Shown: positions 34,090 through 43,857, counted from the stretch's first letter. The stretch: 45,153 nt of DNA from an uncultured Acidimicrobiales bacterium (GCA_937925335.1 CALEWY010000097.1:1-45153), one strand, 5' to 3'. A program made the numbers and translations. The notes: generated by a model not told the origin, from the sequence alone.

Positions 34090-34133
34090 GTTGCTGACGA
34101 AGCCACCTTCGGAGTTGCGTTGCAGAGAGAGAC

Positions 34134-34147
34134 GTTCGGTACCAAAC
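34134..34147. promoter_or_regulatory. MarR-type operator-like site between the MarR and FAH genes
   Basis: GTTCGGTACCAAAC differs at one base from the core of the perfect palindrome at 33284-33301. It lies 45 bp before the MarR start and 8 bp before the FAH-family start, where it could repress both. Confidence 0.6.
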
Positions 34148-34155
34148 TATCCGGC

Positions 34156-35067
34156 GTGCGCCATCTGACTGAAACTCGCCGGATCCTGCTCGACGGTAAC
34201 CCAACCGAAGTTGTGGTCGCTGATGATGAGCTGGTCGCAGCCGATGGTCGGCGCGTCGCCGCAGCTGAGGCGACCCACCTCGCTCCTTCGCAACCATCAA
34301 AGATCATCTGCGTTCACCTCAACTACAAGAGCCGCGTCGATGAGTTCATGACGAAGCTCCCGGCCGCGCCCACCTACTTTCACAAGCCGGTGTCGTCGCT
34401 CGTCGGCCACGGAGCCTCGGTCGTTCGGCCAGACGGATGTGAATGGCTGAACTACGAAGGTGAGATTGCCATCATCATCGGGCGCACCTGCCGCAACGTG
34501 TCACCAGACGAGGTCGGCGACTACATCGAGGGCTACTCGGTGGCCAACGACTACGGCCTCCACGACTTTCGCGACACCGACGCTGGCTCGATGCTGCGGG
34601 TAAAGGGAAGCGACACGTTGTGTCCTGTCGGCCCGGGCCTCGTTCGTGACTGGGACTTTCACAACAAACAAATCCGCACGATCGTGAACGGCGAGGTGAA
34701 GCAGGATGGCAACACGTCGGAGATGGAGTGGGACATGCACTACCTCGTCGCCGACATTGCCCGCTCGATCACGCTCGTGCCGGGTGACATTCTGCTTTCG
34801 GGCACGCCGGCCAACTCGCGGACGGTCTATCCGGGCGATGTTGTGACCGTCGAGGTCGAGGGCCTCGGAGCCATGACCAACACGATCGTGCAAGGACCGG
34901 CACCGATTCGGACCGACGTTGGCGCTCAGCCCAGCGATTCCGAAGAGGTGATGTCAACCGCCCAGGGCGGCGACTGGGAGTTCCGCGGAATTCGAGCGCC
35001 GATGGGCCCTGGCGCCAAGTACTACAAGAGCAAGCTGGACTCGAGCGAGGGTGAAACCTCGAAGTGA
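34156..35067 (+). CDS. Fumarylacetoacetate hydrolase (FAH) family protein, HpaG-like
   Basis: The 303-residue protein has the FAH core: PSKIICVHLNYKSRVDEF, then EWLNYEGEIAIIIGR with the metal-binding glutamates, GYSVANDYGLHDFR, and SGTPANSRTVYPGDVVTVEVEGLG. HpaG-type members decarboxylate and isomerise ring-fission acids of the homoprotocatechuate pathway; others are hydrolases of acylpyruvates. HpaD-like and HpaE-like neighbours favour the HpaG role. GTG 34156 is my start because the longer frame to 33661 runs through the MarR gene and the operator. No ribosome binding site is present. Its stop overlaps the dehydrogenase start by one base. Confidence 0.82.
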   Translation: MRHLTETRRILLDGNPTEVVVADDELVAADGRRVAAAEATHLAPSQPSKIICVHLNYKSRVDEFMTKLPAAPTYFHKPVSSLVGHGASVVRPDGCEWLNYEGEIAIIIGRTCRNVSPDEVGDYIEGYSVANDYGLHDFRDTDAGSMLRVKGSDTLCPVGPGLVRDWDFHNKQIRTIVNGEVKQDGNTSEMEWDMHYLVADIARSITLVPGDILLSGTPANSRTVYPGDVVTVEVEGLGAMTNTIVQGPAPIRTDVGAQPSDSEEVMSTAQGGDWEFRGIRAPMGPGAKYYKSKLDSSEGETSK

Positions 35068-36536
35068 TGCGGACCGCTGACGTTGGGGGAGTGGCCGTAC
35101 CGGTCGATCATCTGATCGGCGGTGAATGGGTTGGATCGTCAGAGACCTTTGAGACGCGCTCACCGCTCGACTGGGATGCGGGCGCACTCGCCGACGTTGC
35201 CAGGGGTGATCAGGCAACGGCCGACCAGGCGGTATCCGCTGCCGTTGCAGGCTTCGCCGAATGGGGATCGTGGCCAGCGGCCAAACGAGCGGGCGTCATG
35301 CGCCGCATGGCTGATCTGATCGAATCCCGAACAGACGAGATTGCGATCGTCGAGTCGCTCGACATGGCCTTCCTTCTTCGTTCGATGAAGGCCCGACTCG
35401 TCGGTCGAGGTGCGTTGAACTTCCGGCTCTATGCCGACTTGATCGAGGCGGCCGAAGAACGTGATTGGCCAGCCAAGAACATGCGCAACGTCGTGCAGCG
35501 AATGCCGGCGGGCCCGGCTGTGGTGATCACGCCGTGGAATGCGCCGTTCATGCTCAGCACCTGGAAGCTGGCCCCCGCCCTCGCCGCGGGCAACAGCGTG
35601 ATTCACAAGCCGGCCGAGTGGTCGCCGCTGTCTGCCGCCTTGCTCGCCGAGCTGACTCTTGAAGCTGGCTTCCCGCCGGGCGCCTACAACCTCGTGCAGG
35701 GCATTGGCGAAGAGGTCGGCGCCGCTCTGGTTGCCGATGATCGAATCCGGCGGATCACCTTCACCGGCTCGCCCGAAACCGCTCGCCACATTGGCCGATC
35801 GGCGGCCGACAACATCGTGCCATTTGGAGCAGAGCTTGGCGGCAAGGGCCCCCTTGTCGTTTTCGCCGACGCCGACCTGGATGCTGCCGCTCATCGAGCA
35901 GCATGGCAGTTCGACGACTCAGGCCAGGTGTGTCTCGCGGGCACTCGGATCTTGGTCGATGTCTCGATTCGTGAGCCATTTCTCGAAGCGTTTCATCGAC
36001 ACGCCGATGCCATGGTGCTCGGCGACAGCCGCCAAGACGAGACCGACATCGCGCCAATGGTGCACCCCGACCATCGCGACAACGTTCATGCATTCGTCGA
36101 GCGAGCACGAGCAGCAGGCGACACCATCGTTCGTGGCGGGACCAAGGCGCCGGATTCGCTTCACTACGAGCCGACGCTGATCGAACCTGCGTCGAACGAC
36201 AGCGAGGTCGTTCAGAGCGAGATCTTTGGTCCCGTGCTCACCTTCCAGACCTTCGACGACGAAGCCGAAGCGATCGAGATGGCCAACAGCACGGCGTATG
36301 GCTTGTCAGCCATCGTGTTCACCACCTCTGCCGAACGGGCTGAGCGCGTTGGGCGAGCGCTTCGCTGCGGGTTGGTTTGGGTCAACACGTTCCTCGTGCG
36401 CGACTTGACCGCTCCGTTCGGAGGCTGTGGGATCAGCGGTATTGGCCGAGAGGGCGGCGATCACGCCCTCGAGTTCCACAGCGACCTCAAGACCCTCATG
36501 ATCCTTGACGACTCGGTCTCGCCCGACCAACCCTGA
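35067..36536 (+). CDS. Aldehyde dehydrogenase, HpaE-like
   Basis: The 489-residue ALDH has Glu256 in FGAELGGKGPLV, the nucleophile Cys289 in SGQVCLAGTR, and TPWNAPFMLSTWKLAPALAAGN at the cofactor entry. Compared with the ALDH at 25296 it is a distinct paralogue. In meta-cleavage clusters an ALDH of this kind (HpaE, 5-carboxymethyl-2-hydroxymuconate semialdehyde dehydrogenase) oxidises the ring-fission semialdehyde to a dicarboxylic acid. TGATG coupling to the FAH-family gene supports this. Position, not sequence, is the main reason for the HpaE assignment. Confidence 0.85.
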   Translation: MRTADVGGVAVPVDHLIGGEWVGSSETFETRSPLDWDAGALADVARGDQATADQAVSAAVAGFAEWGSWPAAKRAGVMRRMADLIESRTDEIAIVESLDMAFLLRSMKARLVGRGALNFRLYADLIEAAEERDWPAKNMRNVVQRMPAGPAVVITPWNAPFMLSTWKLAPALAAGNSVIHKPAEWSPLSAALLAELTLEAGFPPGAYNLVQGIGEEVGAALVADDRIRRITFTGSPETARHIGRSAADNIVPFGAELGGKGPLVVFADADLDAAAHRAAWQFDDSGQVCLAGTRILVDVSIREPFLEAFHRHADAMVLGDSRQDETDIAPMVHPDHRDNVHAFVERARAAGDTIVRGGTKAPDSLHYEPTLIEPASNDSEVVQSEIFGPVLTFQTFDDEAEAIEMANSTAYGLSAIVFTTSAERAERVGRALRCGLVWVNTFLVRDLTAPFGGCGISGIGREGGDHALEFHSDLKTLMILDDSVSPDQP

Positions 36537-36627
36537 CGCCACTGCCGACACCACCTTTCTGCACCGCCTATCTGCCCCGCCGCCTACCGCCTCTAGCCAC
36601 CCCTGACCAGAACGAAAGCGATCAGCG
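36537..36627 (+). other. C-rich, G-poor intergenic stretch
   Basis: The 91-bp gap between the dehydrogenase and aminotransferase genes is markedly rich in C and pyrimidines on the plus strand, with repeated CCGCCT. It could be a Rho-loading region; I see no hairpin, promoter or ribosome binding site that stands out. Confidence 0.25.
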
Positions 36628-37845
36628 ATGAACACGCCTCGACTCCTCCACCCATTCGCCAAGCCAGCCAAGGATTCGTTTCGATCTCTCGTGAGGGCCG
36701 AAGGAGTTCGTGTCTGGGATGACACCGGTCGCGAGTACATCGATGGTCTTGGCAGCCTCTGGTATTGCCAGGTCGGGTACGGGCGAACGGAAGTCATCGA
36801 GGCGATCGAGCGCGAGCTGCGAGTCGGTCACTACAACGTGTTCGACCCGTGGGCGAACCCGATCACCGAGCAGGCAGCGGAGCGCATCGCTGAGGTTTCC
36901 CCGATGCCGGATGGTCGAGTGTTCCTCTGCTGCTCAGGCTCCGAGTCGGTCGACACGGCCTTCAAGATCACGCGCCTCACCGCTCAGCTGAAGGGTGAGC
37001 CCGATCGCCAGATCATGCTCACCCGAGGCCGTGGCTACCACGGGGTCAACATGGCCGGCACCTCCCTCCAGGGGATCGCGCCAAACCGTGAGAACTGGGG
37101 CGATCTTGTTCCCCACGTGATCGAGATCGACCCGGATGACATCGAGTCCGCGGCCCGAGCATTCGCCGAGCACGGCGAGCGCATCGCCGGTGTGATCTGC
37201 GAGCCGGTGCAGGGAGCCGGTGGTGTGCATCCACCAACCGATGACTACTTGCGCCGTCTTCGAGAGCTCTGCACCAAGTCGGGGGCGCTGCTCGTGCTCG
37301 ACGAGGTGATCTGCGGCTTTGGGCGAACCGGCAGTTGGTTCGCATCACACACCTATGACGTCACGCCCGATCTCATCACGTTCGCGAAGGGCGTGACCAG
37401 CGGCTATCAGCCGGTTGGCGGCGTCATCGTGTCCCGGGGTGTTTGTGACGTGTTGGAGGCTGCCCCCGACTACATCTTCCGCCACGGCTACACCTACAGC
37501 GGTCACCCGGCTGGCGCTGCGGCAGCGATCGCCAACATCGACCTGATCGAGAGCGATGGGCTCGTCGAGCGAGCCAACGGAATCGGCGAACGTTTCTCTG
37601 CCGGTCTCAACGCGCTCGTCGGTGATGGTCGACTCGCTGAAGCACGAGGAGTCGGTGGCGTTTGGGCGGCGAAGCTCCCCGAGGGCACCGAGCCCCACGA
37701 AACGATCGCCATTCGAGATGCAATGCTCGACAAAGGCGTGATCTGCCGCCCGATTGGTGACAGTCTTGGCTTCTGTCCACCTCTCGTTATCAGCGACGCA
37801 GACATCGACACGATGATCGACGTTTTGTCGGACACCATCGACTGA
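36628..37845 (+). CDS. Class III pyridoxal-phosphate aminotransferase
   Basis: The 405-residue protein has class III landmarks: DGLGSLWYCQVGYG, a glycine-rich CCSGSESVDTAFK, ICEPVQGAGGVHPP, LLVLDEVICGFGRTG and FAKGVTSGYQPVGG, where Lys254 should hold pyridoxal phosphate. Such enzymes use omega-amino acids, diamines or amines with pyruvate or 2-oxoglutarate. In this cluster it may remove the amino group from the same amine whose carbon skeleton is oxidised (compare PuuE). It follows the FAH and dehydrogenase genes after a 91-bp C-rich gap and may belong to their operon. Substrate unknown. Confidence 0.88.
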   Translation: MNTPRLLHPFAKPAKDSFRSLVRAEGVRVWDDTGREYIDGLGSLWYCQVGYGRTEVIEAIERELRVGHYNVFDPWANPITEQAAERIAEVSPMPDGRVFLCCSGSESVDTAFKITRLTAQLKGEPDRQIMLTRGRGYHGVNMAGTSLQGIAPNRENWGDLVPHVIEIDPDDIESAARAFAEHGERIAGVICEPVQGAGGVHPPTDDYLRRLRELCTKSGALLVLDEVICGFGRTGSWFASHTYDVTPDLITFAKGVTSGYQPVGGVIVSRGVCDVLEAAPDYIFRHGYTYSGHPAGAAAAIANIDLIESDGLVERANGIGERFSAGLNALVGDGRLAEARGVGGVWAAKLPEGTEPHETIAIRDAMLDKGVICRPIGDSLGFCPPLVISDADIDTMIDVLSDTID

Positions 37846-37915
37846 GCGCTCCACGAATCGCCGTGTCCCGACGGGCTCACGCTCGTGACGGTCTGGCGTG
37901 TTCGAGCAATCTGCA

Positions 37916-39190
37916 ATGAGGATCGCCGTCGTTGGATTTGGCATGGGCGGCTCAGCGCTCGCTTGGCGTCTTGGAGCCGGCGGCCACGAGGTCGTCGTGT
38001 TCGAGCAGGCCAAAACGACCGGTCCAGTCGGTGCCGGGATCCTGCTTCAGCCAAACGGCCAGGCTGTGTTGGGGCACTTCGGGATGCTGGATGAGGTTGA
38101 GGCGATCGGCACCCCGATCTCTGGGCTCGATGCCAAACATCGATCCGGCCGCCGTCTCACCACGCTCGACTACGGCGTTCTCAGCGCAGGTTTGCACGGC
38201 ATCGGTGTGATGCGAAGCGAGCTCTTTGCGTTGTTTGAACAACGGTGCGCCGATGTTGGTGTTGAGATCAGACACGATCGTCGAATCACCTCGTATCGAC
38301 ACGTCGAGGGCGGCGTGCACCCGATCGCTGACGACGGCGAGGAGATGGAAGCCTTCGACCTGCTCGTCGCCTCCGACGGTTCGGGTTCGGCGCTGCGAAG
38401 CCACGCTGTTGCGACGAACCCGTCGCTGCGCGTCGAAACGAAGGAATACGAGTACGGGGCGATGTGGATGGCGGCGCCCTACGCCGGCGATCCGGAGCGT
38501 CTCGTGCAAGTGGTGGATCGGAGCGGTCGACTGATCGGGATGTTGCCGGTCGGCGGCGGGCGCTGCAGCTTCTTCTGGGGTATCCGGTTGGAGGAGCAGG
38601 AAGTGATCAAGGCGAACGGGCTCGAATCGTGGCAACGGTCGGTCGCTGAGTTCTTGCCTGAGGCTGGCGAGTTGGCCGCATCGATCACCTCGCTCGACGA
38701 GGCCACGTTCTCGACCTATCGAACGGTTCGCATGCTCAGCGCTATCGACGGCAGGGTGGTCTTCGTCGGCGACGCTGCTCATGCGACCAGCCCGCACCTT
38801 GGTCAAGGTCTCAACCTCGCATTGGTCGACGCTGTCGTGCTCGCCGAAGAACTCGATCGAACCATCGACGATCGTGCGAATGTGCACGAAGCACTCAGCG
38901 CCTACGAGCATCGCCGAGGTCCGACCACCCGCTACTACACCCAGCTGACCGGGTTCCTCACACCGTTCTTTCAGACGTCGAACGTGGCTCTGCGGGCCAT
39001 GCGTGACGCCGCTCTGCCCGTCATGCCTTACGTGCCAGGGCTTCGAGCGCACATGGTGCTCACGATGTCAGGATTGAAGAGGTCGTGGCTGTTCCCAGCA
39101 CGGCCGAGCACCGGCGTCAGAGTTGATCCGCCACATTGGTCCGTCGGTCGATCTTTGCGAGCAGTTCGTCCGCCTCGACGGCGTGGCTGA
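37916..39190 (+). CDS. FAD-dependent aromatic monooxygenase (class A flavin hydroxylase)
   Basis: The 424-residue protein opens with the FAD loop VVGFGMGGSALAWRLGAGGHEVVVFEQ (residues about 5-31). It also has VASDGSGSALR (the DG motif) and VFVGDAAHATSPHLGQG (the GD motif), as in salicylate, 3-hydroxybenzoate or UbiH-type hydroxylases. It should add a ring hydroxyl, possibly making the catechol cleaved by the HpaD-like enzyme. ATG 37916 removes a non-conserved extension. The last 24 residues, rich in Arg and Pro, overlap the tail of the convergent GGDEF-EAL gene by 74 bp and probably lie outside the fold. Confidence 0.85.
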   Translation: MRIAVVGFGMGGSALAWRLGAGGHEVVVFEQAKTTGPVGAGILLQPNGQAVLGHFGMLDEVEAIGTPISGLDAKHRSGRRLTTLDYGVLSAGLHGIGVMRSELFALFEQRCADVGVEIRHDRRITSYRHVEGGVHPIADDGEEMEAFDLLVASDGSGSALRSHAVATNPSLRVETKEYEYGAMWMAAPYAGDPERLVQVVDRSGRLIGMLPVGGGRCSFFWGIRLEEQEVIKANGLESWQRSVAEFLPEAGELAASITSLDEATFSTYRTVRMLSAIDGRVVFVGDAAHATSPHLGQGLNLALVDAVVLAEELDRTIDDRANVHEALSAYEHRRGPTTRYYTQLTGFLTPFFQTSNVALRAMRDAALPVMPYVPGLRAHMVLTMSGLKRSWLFPARPSTGVRVDPPHWSVGRSLRAVRPPRRRG

Positions 39191-41360
39191 ACAAGAAGCC
39201 CTGTCCAACGACACAACCTGCTTCGAGCAACACATCGGCTTGCACCTGGGATTCGATTCCCTCGGCCACGACGTCGAGATCGAGTCGTCTGGCGAGGTCC
39301 ACGATCGAATCGATCACGGCGCGTTCAGCAGGACGAGTCGGAGCGGCGTCGACGAAACGACGGTCGATCTTGATCTCCGAAACCGGGAGGTCGACGAGTC
39401 GAGCGAACGATGAGTAGCCAGTGCCAAAATCGTCGATCGAGAGCTGAACGCCAAGGTCGGCAAGCTCGTCGAGCACCGTTGTGGCGATCGCGTACTCCTC
39501 CATGATGTCGCTCTCGGTGATCTCGAGAATGAGCTGGTGCGGCTCAACGTCGATCGCGTCGAGGCAGCGAGCGACGCGGCTGGCGAAGTCAGTGTCGAAG
39601 AGTGAGACCATCGAGATGTTGACCGCCACGGTGAAGCCGGGTTGTGTGATCGAGGCTTGTGCCGCGACTCTGGCAGCTTGACGGATCACCGAGTCTGCAA
39701 AGTCGCCATGAGCGTTCGACAACCCGACGAGATGCATGAATGACACCGGCCGGAGCACGCCGTGCTTCGGGTGGATCCATCGGATGAGTCCCTCGGCGCC
39801 GACGATCTCACGCGTTGCAAGATCGACCTTCGGCTGGAAGAACAGGACGAACTCACCGTTTTCCATCGCAGGGACGAGCGCCGCAGATAGCTCGAGATCG
39901 AGGGCGCTGTGTTGCTCCATCGATGCCTCATAGCGGAGGTGGAGCTGGCCACGCCGTTTGGCCTGGTACATCGCGATGTCGCCACGGCGAAGCAGGTCTT
40001 CGTTGTTGTCAGCGTCGATCGGTGCGATGACACTACCGATCGAAACTTGGGTAGAAACGGTGAGGTCGCCGAGCGTCATCGGCGCTGACGTGTGCTCACC
40101 GATTGCCCGTGCGATTCGGCCGATATCGGATGGGTCACGCAGAACAATGGCGAACTCGTCTCCGCCGAGGCGACACACCAATTCGCCCGGCGCTGCGGTT
40201 GAGATACGTGTGGCGAGCTCGCGAAGCACGTCATCACCAACGGTATGGCCGAGCGTGTCGTTGATTTCTTTGAATCGGTCGACGTCGAGCATCAACAATG
40301 CGAATTCGTTGGTTTCGAGCGTTGCGTCCGAATCGGTTGGGATCGGTATTCCTGGGTCAGACGAGTCGAAGCGACCGAGCCGGTCTTCGAGCTCACCGAT
40401 GAGTACGTACCGGTTCGATAGGCCCGTCACCTCGTCGATGCGAGCTTGGCGAGTCATGACGGCTTCGCGTGCGACCAGTTCGGTTGCATCGATGCAGTGT
40501 CCGAAGAGCGTTGGTACACCGTTCTCATCGAGTTCGTATCGGTTCACCATGTTGAGCCAGACCCAGCCCCCGTCCTTGTGGGAGTGGCGGGCGAGACGGA
40601 CGTATTCGCGTCCGAGCTCGAGGTCTTCCGTCTCGATCCAGTACGCCTCAAGATCGTCCGGGTGAATGAAGTCGTGTGGGTCGGTGCTCATCCACTCGTC
40701 GGCGCTCCACCCGACGAGCCGTTCGATGTTCGGAGAGACCCACGTGACCGTCCCAGCAACCGGATCTGCCCGGCAAACCACGGCAGAGATCGAGGTCAAG
40801 AGTTCGGCTCGTTGCTTGTCGATCTGCTCGACGGTTCGCCAGATTGCCTCGCCCGTCGTGGCTCGCATGGCGATCATGGCGGCGGCTGCGATCGTGCTTG
40901 CGTGCCACATCGGCTGGTCGGTGAGTGCGCCGATCGCAACGAGTACGACGCCGATCACGCCGGAGAGGATCTGGGCGAAGAGCGGACGTTGGCGAATCGT
41001 CGACTCTCCGGTGCTGAAGGCGAAGATCAGGATGCACGGGAACCAGATCGACGGCTCGAGAGCAGCCGCAGCGAGGCAAAGGACCGAATCGTGAAGTGGT
41101 CGCACCTCCGAAAGGCGACGATTCGGAAGGAGCCGATTCCAGAACAGCTGGATCGGAGTCATCGCAACCAAGAGTGCGACGAGTTCCGTGCGTCGATCGA
41201 GGTTGGGGAGGAGCGCTGCTGCGGTGATGAGGATGACGAAAAGAGCGGTCCAGGCGTACCGGATGGAGGGCTCAACGTGCTTGTTGAGCGCCGTGGGTCC
41301 GATCGGGGACGTCAATGGGTGCTGAGTGGCCGAACTCTCAGCGGGGGACGAAATACTCAT
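39117..41360 (-). CDS. Membrane PAS-GGDEF-EAL cyclic di-GMP protein
   Basis: The 747-residue protein has four or five hydrophobic segments in residues 35-165, a PAS/PAC module at about 188-300, a GGDEF domain with intact GGDEF at 399-403, and an EAL domain from about 500. EAL itself reads EGL (523-525) and later motifs DDFGTGYSS, KIDRRFV and GQGF are kept, so phosphodiesterase activity is likely. No RxxD inhibitory site is seen before GGDEF. AAGGA before ATG 41360 fixes the start. It forms a divergent pair with the Baeyer-Villiger gene (80 bp) and converges on the FAD monooxygenase gene with a 74-bp overlap. Confidence 0.9.
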   Translation of the reverse strand: MSISSPAESSATQHPLTSPIGPTALNKHVEPSIRYAWTALFVILITAAALLPNLDRRTELVALLVAMTPIQLFWNRLLPNRRLSEVRPLHDSVLCLAAAALEPSIWFPCILIFAFSTGESTIRQRPLFAQILSGVIGVVLVAIGALTDQPMWHASTIAAAAMIAMRATTGEAIWRTVEQIDKQRAELLTSISAVVCRADPVAGTVTWVSPNIERLVGWSADEWMSTDPHDFIHPDDLEAYWIETEDLELGREYVRLARHSHKDGGWVWLNMVNRYELDENGVPTLFGHCIDATELVAREAVMTRQARIDEVTGLSNRYVLIGELEDRLGRFDSSDPGIPIPTDSDATLETNEFALLMLDVDRFKEINDTLGHTVGDDVLRELATRISTAAPGELVCRLGGDEFAIVLRDPSDIGRIARAIGEHTSAPMTLGDLTVSTQVSIGSVIAPIDADNNEDLLRRGDIAMYQAKRRGQLHLRYEASMEQHSALDLELSAALVPAMENGEFVLFFQPKVDLATREIVGAEGLIRWIHPKHGVLRPVSFMHLVGLSNAHGDFADSVIRQAARVAAQASITQPGFTVAVNISMVSLFDTDFASRVARCLDAIDVEPHQLILEITESDIMEEYAIATTVLDELADLGVQLSIDDFGTGYSSFARLVDLPVSEIKIDRRFVDAAPTRPAERAVIDSIVDLARRLDLDVVAEGIESQVQADVLLEAGCVVGQGFLFSHAVEADELLAKIDRRTNVADQL

Positions 41361-41440
41361 CTCCGTCCTTTTCGGCTGATTTCGGTCGGTGATGAACTCC
41401 TCGTTTGGCGATACCCCTTTGTGGGTGGGAACCTCTCGGG

Positions 41441-42955
41441 GTGACGAACGCGCCAACGACTTCGAATCCTTCAGACACCGCCGAGATCGCTCACGTTGAC
41501 GTGTTGATCGTTGGCGCCGGCATCTCTGGAGTTGGCGGCGCGTACCACCTGCAATCGCAGTTGCCAGACAAGAGCTTCGTTGTGCTGGAGAGCCAGTCCG
41601 ATTTCGGCGGAACGTGGCGAACGCACACCTATCCAGGCATTCGGTCCGACAGCGACCTTTTCACCTTCGGGTATCGATTCAAGCCCTGGAAGGGCGATCC
41701 GATCGCAACAGCGGACAAGATCTTGACCTACATGGGCGAGGTCATCGACGAGAACGATCTCGACCAGCACATTCGCTACAACCACTCGATCACTTCCGCT
41801 TCATGGTCGACAACTGACAAGCGATGGACGGTGACCGCAACGAAGTCCGACCCTGAGAGCGGAGCGCAAGAGTCGGTGACCCACACGGCAACGTTCTTGT
41901 GGATGTGCCAGGGGTACTACCGCCACTCCGAGGGCTACTCGCCAACGTGGCCAGGGATGGACGACTTCGAAGGAGATGTCATCCATCCGCAGACGTGGCC
42001 AGCGGACCTCGACTACGAGGGCAAGCGAGTCGTCGTCATCGGCTCGGGAGCAACTGCGGCGACGATCGTGCCAGCGATGGCTGGCAAGGCGGAGCACGTG
42101 ACGATGTTGCAGCGCTCGCCGACGTACTTCGCGACCGGTCGAAACTCGAACGAGCTGGCCGAGATGTTGCGAGAGCTCGATGTTCCCGACGAGTGGACCC
42201 ATGAGATCGTGCGTCGCAAGGTGCTGCACGACGGCGCCTTGATCACTCGGATGTCGGTCGAAGACCCCGAGATGGTCAAGACGGAGCTCGCCACGGGCAT
42301 CAAGGAGATCATGGGGGAGGACTACGAGCTCGATCCTCACTTCACGCCGAGCTATCGCCCGTGGCACCAGCGCATTGCGTTCGTGCCGGATGGAGATCTC
42401 TTCCACGCCCTGAAGGACGGAAACGCGTCGGTTGCAACCGACGAGATCGACACCTTCGTGAGCAAGGGCATCGCGCTCAAGTCTGGTGAGACGCTCGAGG
42501 CTGACATCGTGGTGACGGCGACCGGCTTCAATCTCAACGTGCTCGGCGACATTGCGTTCGACATCGACGATGAGCCGATGAACTTTGCAGACACGGTGAC
42601 GTGGCGTGGTGTCATGTTCTCGGGTGTGCCGAATATGGCGTGGGTGTTTGGCTACTTCCGGGCGAGTTGGACACTTCGAGCCGACCTCGTCGGCGACTTC
42701 GTATGCCGTCTCCTGGGCGACATGGATGCTGGGGGATCGGCGTGTGTGGTGCCGGTTCTTCCCGAGGGCGAGGACATGCCGCTCAGCTCGTGGGTCGATC
42801 CGGAAGACTTCAACCCCGGCTACATCCAGCGCGGTATTCACCTGCTCCCGCGCCAAGGAAACGTCGAACCCTGGATTCACACGCAGAACTACGTCGAAGA
42901 CAAAGAAGTCCTCCCTGCCGCCGATCTCCACGACGGCTCCCTCCACTTCTTCTAG
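41441..42955 (+). CDS. Baeyer-Villiger-type flavin monooxygenase (second)
   Basis: The 504-residue protein has VLIVGAGISGVGGAYHL (FAD loop), DFGGTWRTHTYPGIRSDSD, the exact fingerprint FEGDVIHPQTW (FxGxxxHxxxW) and VVVIGSGATAATIVP (NADPH loop). This is the shorter EtaA-like architecture, without the N-terminal extension of the enzyme at 5296. It could oxidise ketones, aldehydes or thioamide-like sulfur. GTG 41441 is chosen because upstream residues look non-coding; no strong ribosome binding site is present. The enoyl-CoA hydratase start is two bases after its stop, so the two are co-expressed. Confidence 0.88.
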   Translation: MTNAPTTSNPSDTAEIAHVDVLIVGAGISGVGGAYHLQSQLPDKSFVVLESQSDFGGTWRTHTYPGIRSDSDLFTFGYRFKPWKGDPIATADKILTYMGEVIDENDLDQHIRYNHSITSASWSTTDKRWTVTATKSDPESGAQESVTHTATFLWMCQGYYRHSEGYSPTWPGMDDFEGDVIHPQTWPADLDYEGKRVVVIGSGATAATIVPAMAGKAEHVTMLQRSPTYFATGRNSNELAEMLRELDVPDEWTHEIVRRKVLHDGALITRMSVEDPEMVKTELATGIKEIMGEDYELDPHFTPSYRPWHQRIAFVPDGDLFHALKDGNASVATDEIDTFVSKGIALKSGETLEADIVVTATGFNLNVLGDIAFDIDDEPMNFADTVTWRGVMFSGVPNMAWVFGYFRASWTLRADLVGDFVCRLLGDMDAGGSACVVPVLPEGEDMPLSSWVDPEDFNPGYIQRGIHLLPRQGNVEPWIHTQNYVEDKEVLPAADLHDGSLHFF

Positions 42956-42957
42956 CC

Positions 42958-43857
42958 ATGACGCAGGCAGCCGAGCCGGTTCTCTACGAGGAGCGCGATG
43001 ACATCGCCATCATCACGCTGAATCGTCCGGAGAAGAAGAACACGCTGACCGACGCGGTCATCCAAGGTGTTGCCGATGGCATCGATCGAGCGACGAAGTC
43101 TCCCGACGTTGCCGCCATCGTGATCCGGGGTGCGGATGGGACCCTGACCGCCGGGTATGACCTCACCGCCGCGTCGGACTTTGCTGAGTCTGACCCGCCT
43201 CCTCGCTGGTCGACGCCGTATGGAGCGAAGGGTCCAAAGCCTCGTGAAGGCGCGTGGGATCCAGTCCGCGACTACCAGTTCATGGGCAACAACGTTCGAC
43301 GGTTCATGAAGATTTGGGAGTGCCCGAAGCCGGTGATTGGCGAGATCACGGGTTGGGCGATCGGCGGTGCAACGGACATGATCCTGTGCGCCGACCTGCT
43401 CTACATGGCGAGCGATGCACACATTGGCTACGCACCGAGCCGCATCTACGGAACACCGACCACCATGATGTGGGTGTACCGCCTTGGTCTCGAGCACGCC
43501 AAGCAATACCTGCTCACCGGTCGAGCGATCGATGCGGCCGAAGCCCACCGAATCGGGCTGGTCTCGCAGATCTGCGACCCAGATGAGATCTCTGCTGAGG
43601 TCGAAGCTGAGGCGCGGCGGTTCGCATCGATTCCGGCGAACCAACTCGCTCTGAACAAGATGCTGATCAATCAGGCTTTCGAGAACATGGGGCTTCGAAC
43701 AAGCCAAATGCTCGGCACGTTCTTCGACGGTGTGACCCGACACACCGAAGAGGCCCTTCAATGGACCGAATCCTTCGATGAGAAGGGCTTTCGTCAAGTC
43801 GTTCGCGAGCGGGACGACCCGTGGGGCGACTACGGCTCAGCACCGAAGGCGGATTAG
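42958..43857 (+). CDS. Enoyl-CoA hydratase/isomerase family protein
   Basis: The 299-residue crotonase-fold protein has ITLNRPEKKNTLTDAVI at the N-terminus and IRGADGTLTAGYDL, GWAIGGATDMILCADLLYMA and RIYGTPTTMMWVYRLGLEHAKQYLLTGR, covering the oxyanion hole and CoA site. It is longer than the usual 260 residues because of an insert around residues 80-105 (PPPRWSTPYGAKGPKP). The catalytic glutamates of true hydratases are not obvious, so hydrolase or isomerase activity is possible. It directly follows the second Baeyer-Villiger gene; together they could process a ketone and then an acyl-CoA. Confidence 0.85.
   Translation: MTQAAEPVLYEERDDIAIITLNRPEKKNTLTDAVIQGVADGIDRATKSPDVAAIVIRGADGTLTAGYDLTAASDFAESDPPPRWSTPYGAKGPKPREGAWDPVRDYQFMGNNVRRFMKIWECPKPVIGEITGWAIGGATDMILCADLLYMASDAHIGYAPSRIYGTPTTMMWVYRLGLEHAKQYLLTGRAIDAAEAHRIGLVSQICDPDEISAEVEAEARRFASIPANQLALNKMLINQAFENMGLRTSQMLGTFFDGVTRHTEEALQWTESFDEKGFRQVVRERDDPWGDYGSAPKAD

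Noticed and set aside
33661-34155. N-terminal extension of the FAH-family gene
   Set aside because: It lies antisense to the conserved MarR gene and crosses the operator; the added residues resemble nothing in the family.
40446-41444. 332-codon plus-strand open frame
   Set aside because: It is the mirror of the GGDEF-EAL gene's N-terminal half and has Arg/Asp-rich, motif-free sequence.
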